Below are positions 50,000 through 59,472 of a DNA stretch of 64,000 nt, piece after piece. Numbering within the stretch: position 1 is the first letter of the stretch; each line of letters begins with the position of its first letter. The stretch comes from Apus apus (taxonomy: Eukaryota; Chordata; Aves; Apodiformes; Apodidae). A model generated the notes under the pieces. That model had not been told where the DNA came from. It ran no database searches and saw only the letters and a program-made list of their open reading frames with translations. Both the position numbers and the translations under genes were made by a program. The stretch is from assembly GCF_020740795.1 (NCBI RefSeq), contig NC_067283.1, positions 44,133,659 through 44,197,658 of the forward strand. Direction: 5' to 3'.

Positions 50000-50298
50000 A
50001 CAGGACAAGAAGTTAAGAGGTGCAATAGCACAAGAGGAAATGGCTTCAAGTTGTGCCAGGGGATTGGATATTAGGACAAGTTTCTTCACTGAAAGAGTTG
50101 TTAAGCATTAGAACAGGCTGCCCAGCCCAACCAAGCCTGTGGTTGAGTCGTCGTCCCTGGAGGTATTTAAAAGACCTGCAGATGTGGTGCTGTTTAGGGG
50201 CATAGCTTAGTAGTGGACTTGGCAGTGTTAAGTTTTACAGTTGGACTTGATGATCTTAAAGGTCTTTTCCAATCAAAATGGTTCTGTGATTCTATCAC
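50000..50298 (+). mobile_element. CR1 LINE 3' fragment
   Basis: Contains AGAGGAAATGGCTTCAAGTT, TTCTTCACTGAAAGAGTTG, AGAACAGGCTGCCCAG and a terminal TTCTGTGATTCTATCA. It lies within the collagen relic region, between the N7 relic and the helix relics. Confidence 0.85.
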
Positions 50299-50867
50299 AG
50301 CTATATGCTGCTGCTATTTCTAATGCTCTGCCAGGCCAGGTGGTAGGTTCCCGCAAAGCACAGCCTCTGTCACAGCATGGCTTCTGTGATCTGATATTTT
50401 GCTTAACACTCCGAGTTTTCTCAGGTAACTAGTGACCATAGAAGAAAGTGCTTCTTTGCAGCCGCAGTTCACAACCAGAAAACTTTGCTGCTCCAAAAGG
50501 CAAAGTACAAAGCAACCCCTTGCAGCATAGTGCTTTGCAGAGTTGATGATTAAGTGGGGTAAAATTTGGGGGTTCAGACACTCATTAGCCTTCTTTCTCT
50601 CCACATGTTCCTGGGTAGCATCTGTTTGAGGCTTATTTTTTAATGTAGGCTCCTTTTTTACAAGACAGGTAGCTGACTGTCTTGTGTCAAATCCCTAGTT
50701 TGGCTTATGTCAAATGTAATAATCTGGAGAAGGCATGTTTTTTATCCTGTGGGCTGCAGTTGCTTTTTGGTCATCCTTAACATGCTTTCATCCTGACAGA
50801 CAAATGTGGAGCCATTAAAGCAACGAGTCAGGTATCAGTGTGGAGAAGCTCCAGTCATACAATCATA

Positions 50868-50945
50868 GAATGGCTTGGGTTGGAATGGACCTTTGAAGAT
50901 CATCTAGTCCAACCCCTCTCACCAGCCAAGACAGAAGAGCATTTG
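50868..50945 (-). mobile_element. CR1 LINE 3'-end stub
   Basis: A short antisense tail: CAATCATAGAATGGCTTGGG, then GATCATCTAGTCCAACCCC. Confidence 0.8.
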
Positions 50946-51144
50946 ATTGACTATTATTGCATATATACAAAAAGCATTCAAGAAGGAACTATTTGAGGCA
51001 GAAGCCAATGACAGTTGTTTTCTACCAAAACCAGAGCAACATTATTCATAAAAACTACAGGACCAGATCTCTCTAACAGACAATTTAGCTACCAGCTTGT
51101 ATAAACCTCACATAAATTTTAACAATTGGATTCTTCTTTTCTAG

Positions 51145-51210
51145 CTTTCAGAGACCAGGAAGACCACCTGGACCATAAGGAAGACAAGGCAACATGGCTT
51201 ATCTAGGCAA
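51145..51210 (+). pseudogene. Possible collagen helix exon relic with stop codon
   Basis: After TTTTCTAG the reading is RPGRPPGP, stop, GRQGNMAYLGKS, a broken Gly-X-Y pattern with an in-frame TAA. Short, so weaker than its neighbours. Confidence 0.45.
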
Positions 51211-51712
51211 AAGTAATTTAGAGGTTAAACAAAAATTCTGAAAATACTTGTTCATTGTGATTTAAAATAATTCTTCAATATTTTTATTACATGTTTTTCT
51301 AACTTTTCCCATCTTATTTTCAAGGATTTCAATAATTTGTTGTAAAAATGGTACAGTATGACTCTAGATAGTCTGTGGGTGTGAATGCAGTATTTTTAGG
51401 GCTTTGTCATACCCTACATGAAGATTTAGAGAGTTTTGCAGAGCTGCCAGTGAATGTTAAGTCAATGTTGCTTTTTTTCAGGCTGCTTTGCAGATGTCTG
51501 CTGCAATGCCCAGTTTGTGGTTGTGCGTAGGAAACATACAAACATTAATTCCTGTGTTTTGTTTCTATCTTCTTTTTTTCTTCTGGGTTTATTGTTGGTT
51601 TTGGTTTTGTTTGGTTTTTTATCTTGGTCTATGTCACCATATTGTTGCTGGAATTTGTAAATGTGCACTCATTGCTTATGTGAAAAATTCATGCACATTT
51701 GTATAATTTCAG

Positions 51713-51758
51713 GATGACAGTGGGCAAGTGGGGAAGTGATGGAATTAGAGGAGAAGAG
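51713..51758 (+). pseudogene. Collagen helix exon relic with frameshift
   Basis: 46 nt between an acceptor (ATTTCAG) and a possible donor (GTACTT). The first part reads DDSGQ and, one frame on, GKWGSDGIRGEE. It resembles the intact exon at 20921-20965 ([12 protein letters not shown]) with indels. Confidence 0.55.
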
Positions 51759-51848
51759 GTACTTAGTTTTCTTTCTTTTGCCTTCTTTTCTTGACCTCAG
51801 AGTTACTGGTGATAAAAATGAATTAATATACCATCTTTTGTATTTAAG

Positions 51849-51902
51849 CGATCTCCTGGTGTTCCTGGAAAGAAAGGAGAAAAGGGTGACATTGGGTATC
51901 CA
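51849..51902 (+). pseudogene. Collagen helix exon relic, open, 54 nt
   Basis: Exactly 54 nt, the basic collagen exon size, between AAG and GTAACA. It reads RSPGVPGKKGEKGDIGYP, a Gly-X-Y run out to the donor. It resembles intact exon 13 around [11 protein letters not shown]. The first Gly is changed to Arg and the splice sites are weak. Confidence 0.7.
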
Positions 51903-53316
51903 GTAACATATTGTTATCTTTTATTGGTCAGGGTTCAGATTTAAGAACAATAGTGTGGCTGTTTCATGAAACTGTTCCTGTGAGAAATGTGTTTAATAAA
52001 CTCTCGAGCAAAAGGAGTCGACCTTGTACCACAAAGTTACTTGCACATTTTTTAATTTGAATTCCTGTCAGAAGAGTTCTTTTAGGAGTTCCAGCATCCA
52101 AAGAGGAGCAAGCTATTGATGAACAGCCAGTGCGTATTTTTATAAAGAGTGTATATACCCAGTAAATAATTGGTCTGAAGAAGGTTTTTATTTAAAAGAT
52201 AGTTTGAAGAGTAATTAGGTCTGTACTTTACAGTCTTCTAGGTGGGCATTTTCTCATATTTATTGAAGGTTGGAGTATTTTCTGTGTATAATTAATATTT
52301 ATTCAGCTAAAGATAGATATGAAGCCTTCTACTTCTGTAATACCCTCACAGGTTCACATACATGAGCTCAGGTTCTTTTATTATCTGTATTTGCCAAGAT
52401 CAGATAACTTGTTTTTCATAAAGCATGGAGTAGCCCTGTTGCCTTTCCAGTTACCTTGGAGACTGAAACAAGGTGTGACTTAGGACTTCACATGGCAAAG
52501 AGAGATACTGCTTTATGCAGCTTAAATAGACAATTGGAGGATTGACCATTTGTCTTTTCACTGCTCAGACACCATTTGTGGGATGGCTAACTGAAGCAAA
52601 AAACCCAGCCTCATAGACACTGAACATTTTGGCTTGGTCCATGTGATAAAAACAACCCTCAGTGGGAACCAAGGTGATAATTCAGGTGATAAGTTACTGT
52701 TTAGCCTCCACTATTCAATGCCTACTATTAGGAATGGCAGGCTGGTAGGAAGCCACCATGCCAGGTCTGTGCATGAACAGTTTGACCTTGTGGGAGCAAC
52801 TGGATGCCTGTTTCACGTGTGGAAGACAATACTCTCAAGTAACTGCTTGGTACCTCACTTCAATAAGAACCTGTGTTACCCTTTCTACCCTTACACATGT
52901 GCCCAAGGAGGCAGAGGGCTGATTGCTTCTCACAAGACTGGTTATTCCCAGATGAGGCACCATTACATTCAAAACATGAAATGTGTGTTAGCATACGCCT
53001 TTCAAAGAGGTAGTCTACAAAGTTCTTTGATTTTTGGAATGATTTCTGTTTCATTCCAATAAGTATTTTGAATTTATTCTTTATTTAAAACAAAAAAAAA
53101 CAAACATGAAATAAAATTAAAGATAGAGCACAGTGGCTGTTTCTGTATTGCTTCTCCCATGTTTCTGTTTTTTCTGGATAGTGGAATTGGGGAAGAAACT
53201 GTAGGTGAGACTATTTAGAAATGAAGGTGGATAGGTTGGAACTTTGACCTATCTTTTGGCAATTTCTGCATGAAGGTAGTGTTTCAGGTTCTTACTGAGA
53301 TATGTTCTGATTTTAG

Positions 53317-53385
53317 GGAAGTCGAGGGCTAAGAGGAGCCCTGGTGATTGTGGCCAGAAGGGCTTCTGAAGAGATCCTGTATGGT
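53317..53385 (+). pseudogene. Collagen helix exon relic with frameshift and stop
   Basis: After ATTTTAG it reads GSRGLRG; one frame on it continues PGDCGQKGF, then TGA, then RDPV. One lost base and one stop explain the break. Confidence 0.65.
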
Positions 53386-53508
53386 TGGTTTTTTTCAAGC
53401 TCACAAAGGTCTGAAGGGTCTTTGATCAGAAATACACTGAAAAAGAATCAGTACCACTGTCCTCACTGCCTTGTTGGTTGGTTGGTTGGCTTTTTAACCT
53501 TGTCCTAG

Positions 53509-53544
53509 ATAATAGCGGGACAAAGGGAACTATGAGAACCAGAA
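53509..53544 (+). pseudogene. Relic of the last helix exon (36 nt)
   Basis: 36 nt between CCTAG and GTAAGA, the same length as the intact last helix exon (34679-34714), ending GAA|GTAAG like it. In frame it contains TGA; in another frame it reads GTKGTM, like GAKGPIGTI. Its position 5' of the C1-tail relic is collinear. Confidence 0.5.
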
Positions 53545-56516
53545 GTAAGAATTATTCTTTTCTTATATCTGCCCTTTTCCATGTAGGAGCTTAACCAAAA
53601 ATTTTGAAAAAGATAATTCAAAGTAGTTGCAAAATTCTCAATCCAACAAACTGTTTCTCTTGCAAAGTATGAGGTAATCAGTAGAGCAGCTAATGAAAAT
53701 TCAAAACCTGTTCTGAGGTAGTTTCTGCCTTTTTCTTATATTTTAGATAATAAAGCTCAAAACTATTAGTAGTCATGTTGCTCTTAATAGGGAATTTTGT
53801 AAAAGTACTGCTGGTAGACTTTAACCTCTAAAATAAATTACTCCATTGTGTAAGTTCACTTAAGTATGGTTTAATTCTTATTCTGCTGTGTAGTTTTTGA
53901 AAGGATGTTACACTCTGTTCCCTTGCTGTAAAGTAAAAATGTTAGCAAGGATTTCATAACTGCAGCAGTTGATTTAGTACTGCCAAGTGGTCCTAGAAGA
54001 AAATGTCATTTGTGTATTATAAATGTCCTAGAAAATCATGTAATTTCATTTTAGACAGAAAGGTCTAAATTCAATGGCATACACTTAATATTAAAGAATA
54101 TTTTATGCAGTGAGGGTGTAATTCTGTGTAATAATGTAAAAAAGATTGTGCAATAGCTATAAATTTTCTATTGAGAGCAAATTATTTTTCTGTCTCAAAA
54201 GCAATGAGAGAAAGTAGATAGGAAAAAAGAATTGTGACAAAGACACGGAGGATTTTTACGTTAAGAAAATTGAGTTATTGATTTATATTGTGTTAATGTT
54301 CACCAAAAATAATGTGTGACCTCACAGAAATTATAATACCATTACATAAGAAGGATTTTATTAATTTAAAGGGTCTCTTTCTTCCTTTCTTCCCTGCCTT
54401 ATAAAGAAAAACTGGTGTTTTAAAATTGATGAGGTTATGTTACTCTAACATGCAGCTGAAACTCATGGAGTGATGTCCTAGATTATTTTAGCCTATTAAG
54501 TTTTTACTGTGACTTACATAATTAAATAATGGTATCGGGGAAAAAAGACTTTCACATCACACAGTCTATTAAGAGACTATATTACATACAGTGGGACTCA
54601 TGGAAAATCCTAAAGTGAGACCGTGTTTCTCATTAAAACAGAATTATTTCTTGCCATTACTGTGGTTTCTCTTGCAGGTTAGTTATTAAAAATGGAAAGG
54701 TCTTTGTTTTCCTTAAATGTCATGCTTAGTTTATGGGTTTACTGAAGCTTACTGAATATCTCTCTTCTTGTGCATACGCCTCGGGCCTCCTCATGAGAAC
54801 CAGCCCAGCAGGATCTGACCTGCCTCTTTCAGGTTCACTAGATTTTACTTCCTAAAGCATTCATTGTCTTCACCCAAAAGAGGTGTCACTTCTTTCTAAA
54901 ACCAATTAATTTTAAAATTCCCTTTAAAATGTGACCATAAATATTATGTTGTGTGGTTAAGGTATATGTACTCTGAGATCCAGCACAGATTTAAACTTTG
55001 TTCACGTTGCATGATCACTACAAGGTGCCAGTGATCACTGCTGCTGCTCCCTCTATGTGAGAACAGTCACATCCTAGGCAGACAGGAAGTTTAGTCTGTC
55101 TTCCTCCTGTAAATGTGAGGAGATTCATTTCAGGTTGTATCTGTTAGATCAAGTGGTGCAAGAGGACAGACACAGATAAGACACAGACAAAACCAAAGAA
55201 CTAGTTTTGCTGTTTCAGATGTTTCTGTAAAACAACAGTTGTCTGGAGACAGAGTTCTTCAGTGAGGGTGAAAGTGATCCAAAAAGGTGGTACCCAGTGA
55301 CCTGGAAGCCTCCCAGGGGTTTTGGCCCAGATAGGTTATATTCTGGTCATTATATTCCCCATATGTTTGATAGTGAATTAAAAAGCCCTACTCTGAAGAG
55401 AGGGCTTGTTAGAGTAACTCCTGGAAGGTGAACTGTAATGATGGATAATGGGAATGGAAAGGAGGAAAGAAGGAAGTTACTTGCTTCCCTAAAATAATCA
55501 CAACACTTGAAGGTGTTATTGATGTGGATAAAGCTGTTTGTTACCACTGCTTGTCGCTGTGCTTCCCTTTAAGCTGTGAGAGAACCCAGGCAGACAATAC
55601 CCATTGAGGAGTTTGTGCATTGGCACAAGGACACAGGAAAGTGTGGAGCTTTTGTGGATTCAGACAAATAACGTTATAAAAAGCATTCTGGTCTCTGTCC
55701 CATGAGGTGCACAAATATTGATATCTAGCAGAACCAGGGTGTCTGTAAGATAAGGAACTTCTTTCTGGAGGATGTCAAGGTCTGTGCAGCTTCATGTGTA
55801 TGTCACTTCACTGGCAGACTTTGACAGTTTAATAATATATAATGATGTATGGAAACAATACATATACATATGTGTATGGATGTTTATGAAATGCATAAGA
55901 TTTTTGTCCATAACATGATTTGTTTTCCTTTTGTGTCCTTTAAAAATATTTTAGGAGGAAACAGCTATATTTAAATCTAAGTGTTGAAGTAATATTTTAT
56001 AGAGGACAAGAAATCTGGTATCAGAAACCATTGGTAGTGTTTTCTGTGGATCCCAACTTCACAAGCAATTGCTGCATGTCTGAGACACAGCCATCAAGTC
56101 AGATTGCTTAGTTAGCTTTTTCTGTAGTAAATTTTTCTAGCTGAAACTTTTCCCAGATATTTTAACCATTTGTGCATTTTATCATATTCCGAGAATGCAG
56201 AATTTCTACTGTGGTCTGTCAACTGAGGGTCTAGCAGAGACACAGATAGATATGAAGTATTTTATTGTTTCGCAATAATGCTAGAAAAATGGCTTTATCT
56301 TATTTTAGGGCTGCATTAGGAACAAGTTGATATGAGATTACTATAACTGGGACAGGTGCACTAGTAGTCTGCAGTGCATCCCTTCTCCCAAGTCCCCTTT
56401 GGCAGTGGGTCTTCTGGGCCAAGTTTGTGCATTGAATTTACACTTCATCAACAGCTAGAAATAGCAGAGCACTTACTCAGCAGTACTTAGCTTCTGTCTT
56501 TTTTTTTTGTTTCTAG
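53545..56516. other. Relic-region spacer lacking a C1 main exon
   Basis: A main C1 VWA exon would be expected between the last helix relic and the C1-tail relic. None is recognised in these 3 kb on either strand. The sequence is AT-rich and otherwise featureless to the eye. Confidence 0.5.
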
Positions 56517-56610
56517 ATGAATGATTCTGGATTGCTTCAGGTGCTAAATGTTCGTGGTGGCCAATATAGTGAAGGATTACAAAGATTTAGTCTCTGTGCT
56601 TTGTGCTATG
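56517..56610 (+). pseudogene. Collagen VI C1-tail exon, open with intact splice sites, in a decayed gene
   Basis: 94 nt from acceptor TTTCTAG to donor GTAAGA, phase 0 to phase 1, as in intact exon 28 (91 nt). It reads MNDSGLLQVLNVRGGQ and ends FSLCALCY, aligning with [15 protein letters not shown] and YCTLCF. No stop or frameshift is present. It is called a pseudogene because the exons around it are broken or missing. Confidence 0.75.
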
Positions 56611-57591
56611 GTAAGACCAATATAGTGTTTTGAATTGCCATTAGAGAAATGCAATCCTATGTAGAGTTGCCTAGTGAAGAGCAGTGAGGTAAAGCAAAAG
56701 GGCTGAGGCATTTCTCTGGCCTTACATAACCCTAGCAAATTTTTTTGGCCCTGTTTCTCATAGATGTCATAACTACTGAAGTATTTAGTAGCAATCTGTC
56801 ACCTGCATTTTCATGATGGCTAAATTAACTTCAAAGGAAAATAGTTAAATTGGAGAAACACGTTTGTCCACCTTAAGCTTCATCAAATGTGATGTTAAAC
56901 ATCTAGAGCCATTTCCTTACTACTGTTTTTCTGGGACCTTTTACCTAGGAGGAGCACATGCTTTTCTTTCAGTGTATTTGAATCCTTGTCTAGCCAGCAT
57001 GCCTGGTTGAGAAGAATGCATTTACTTCAGTTGCATCCTAGAAGCAAGTGTTAATTAAATGTAACAGAGCAAGGCTACCAGTGTCCTTCATCTTTAAGAC
57101 CCTGCATGACAAAGTTTACTAACCTTTAAAAAGCTGCAGCAGTGATATTCAATGTCATCTTCTGTAAAACCAGTATCTTCCCAGACTAATTAAATTCCCC
57201 ACTAATTAAATCCCACTTTTGTCTAAACTGATGCCTGGGTTCCACCAGCTCCAGCAGCTCCACTAACAGGTCATCTGTGAAAGGCAGCACTCAAATGGCA
57301 GCAGCTGTTCAGAGAGACCAATCATACTCCTTGTCTGTCATCTCACCATTTGTTAATTTATTAAACATTTCCTCTGAGAGCTAGAAACTTTTGTTTCCTG
57401 TTTTACAGCCTCTCCACAAGCTTTCTTGGTTAGTACTGTAAATATTAAATACTGTAAATACTGCTGGCCTTCATCTACCTCTTGATGTGGGCTGCTTCAG
57501 GTGTCTGCTTCCATCATCGTTCTGTATTCAGGCTGCTTAGGGAAATGGAGGGTAATGATTTGTTTTCTTCCACCCTGTGACACTCTCTCAG

Positions 57592-57698
57592 TTTTTTGCA
57601 GTTCCCTGCCATCATCAGCTGACTCTCTGCTCCCTCTTCTGAAGCTGCACCAAAATTTAGTTTTTCTGATGGATCGAACAAATGTCCTGATGTTAACA
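57592..57698 (+). pseudogene. Possible relic of the start of a C2 VWA exon
   Basis: The acceptor CTCTCTCAG at 57583-57591 matches that of intact exon 29 (CTCTCTAG). The first Cys is at the same distance from the splice site, and the Met-Asp at 57669-57674 (LVFLMDRTN) is exactly 24 codons after it, as in [10 protein letters not shown] stop follows at 57699. Residue identity is otherwise low. Confidence 0.45.
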
Positions 57699-58996
57699 TG
57701 AAAATTAAAGGAGGCGAACACAGGTCACTGCTCTTAACAGGGGGGGATTGTATGAATGAAGATGAATAGCAGCAGCAACAATACAGAAGCATTTGGTTGC
57801 TTCAGCAGTCAGGAAGCAAATCTGTCTCAGCAGCGAACTGTTACGAAATCCCCAGACTTTCCCATTCACCAAACTCTTGTTTGTAAGACACAAGAAGGAC
57901 CTTTGTAAGCGTGGAGCACAGTGGCAGGTGTTAGCTGGGTGCTGCACACCATGGAACAGGTATTCACACTGCAGTGAATATTTGGCACTGGGTGCCTTTT
58001 TGCCATGAGTAAGTGCCAGAAGGAAGGGCTGAATAATTTGAGTTCTCTTAGTCTAAAGATAAAGGTGATAGCAAGGAATAGCAGCAGCCATGGTAACAAT
58101 CTTCCCAGCAGTATCTTGAAGAAGAAAAATGAAGTGCAAAGCAAGGAGAAATCTGCATAATTTACAGCAAAGAAGATGTAAATCAGACACGAAAGGGTAG
58201 TAGCAAGGGTCATCAGCAAGAATAAATGAATGTTTGCTGGGGAGAGTTTGGAATTTTCTGGTGGCTCATAAGAACATATTATACAGATGTCTCTCTGGGA
58301 CAGTATATTGATCCTGCTTCAGGCAAAAGGACACACTGGATGAGCTCTTTCCTTCTTCTTTTACAATTCCAATCTCCCTGTCTTTCATTAAGATGCCTTA
58401 TTCACTGCTTCTGTTTGTCCTCTCTTTCCTGCTAAATTAGCCAGTCGTTAATGCTATCTCATTTCTTTCTTGCAGAATGCTGTAACTGCAGTCATTGAAA
58501 AACACTGGCATGAATTTGGGCAAGTAAATGAGCTGCACACCTTGACAGCTTTTTAGCTAGGAGCTGCCCAGGTGTTTTAAGCTGATAAGCACAACTCTGT
58601 GCAGTGAATAAGGTTCAGGAAGCTATTGTGTCTCCAGAAAATTGTCCTTGCCTGAGCTCTCAGAAATAAAGTGCTGCAGGCTTCTCCCTTTGCATCTGTC
58701 TATGACACAGCAATGCACTGTAGTTGCCTTTTCCTTACCCTGGTGTGAAAGTGTTCCTAGGCTCAAATAAACCAGCTCTGATCTTAAAAGTTCAGGACTA
58801 CAAGTAAACCTAGGCAATGGCAGAGAAAGATCTCACTTTCTTCCTGAAGTGTGGCCCAGCATGCTGCACATTTTTCCATGAGATGAGTCCTCAGTGCAGT
58901 ATATTTTGGGTCTGCGGATCAATATGATATTAAACGTGAGAAAAAGCCTACTTTTATGAATCCTAGTGATTTGTGATTCTCTGCTCTTGGTTTGAG

Positions 58997-59472
58997 GTAT
59001 GCCAGCATGCTCTGTGTCTCAAATGGACATGGCATTTGCCTCAGGCTTTCACACAGAAGTTACACCTCAAATATTTGAAAGAGTGAGAGAAATTATAACT
59101 GTAATAGTCAATATCACCAGAATCAGAGACAATTACTTCCCTGCAGGAGCCAGAGTAATTGTTGTCTCCTACACCTTGGCTGTCCACAACCTGGTCTGCT
59201 TCTCAGGGTCCTGCAACAAGAATAAACACCTCAAAGGTCAAAGAAGTCTGAACTACTGGAGATCTTCCAGTGAAGGTAATATTGGCAATGCACTGAGGTC
59301 ACTGCCAGAAACTTTTTCAAGTTAATTATCCAAGGTCCAAACAGAAGAAAGAGCTGCATATTTCAGCAAGATCCCACCACAAATTTCTCTTCTGTTAAAC
59401 ACTGCAGTCCTGAAGTTGAGTGAATTGGATGTTTCTCCTGCCATTTTTGCTGACAACGCAAGAGTGTTCGAG
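58997..59472 (+). pseudogene. Collagen VI C1 main-exon relic with one in-frame stop
   Basis: About 476 nt, against 488 in intact exon 27. It reads ACSVSQMDMAFASGFHTEVT, FERVREIITVIVNITRIR and FPAGARVIVVSYTLAVHNL, which align well with the intact domain ([25 protein letters not shown]). After a TAA at 59323-59325 the same frame continues to AVLKLSELDVSPAIFADNAR, matching [14 protein letters not shown], and a donor GTAATA follows at 59473. The metal-site Asp is lost (ASGFH for LDMSE). The acceptor AG is replaced by GAG-GT context. Confidence 0.85.

Noticed and set aside
50440-50480. RRKCFF reading resembling the ERKCC of exon 6
   Set aside because: Too short; no splice site or following Gly-X-Y sequence.
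51480-51535. Possible Cys-cluster junction exon (ADVCCNAQF after a TTTTTTCAG acceptor), like [10 protein letters not shown] of exon 6
   Set aside because: Only the CCN core matches, and it lies 3' of a candidate helix relic (51145), which breaks the order. Kept out of the feature list.
52634-53062. 142-codon open frame in the relic region
   Set aside because: No Gly-X-Y, VWA or transposon motif; probably chance.
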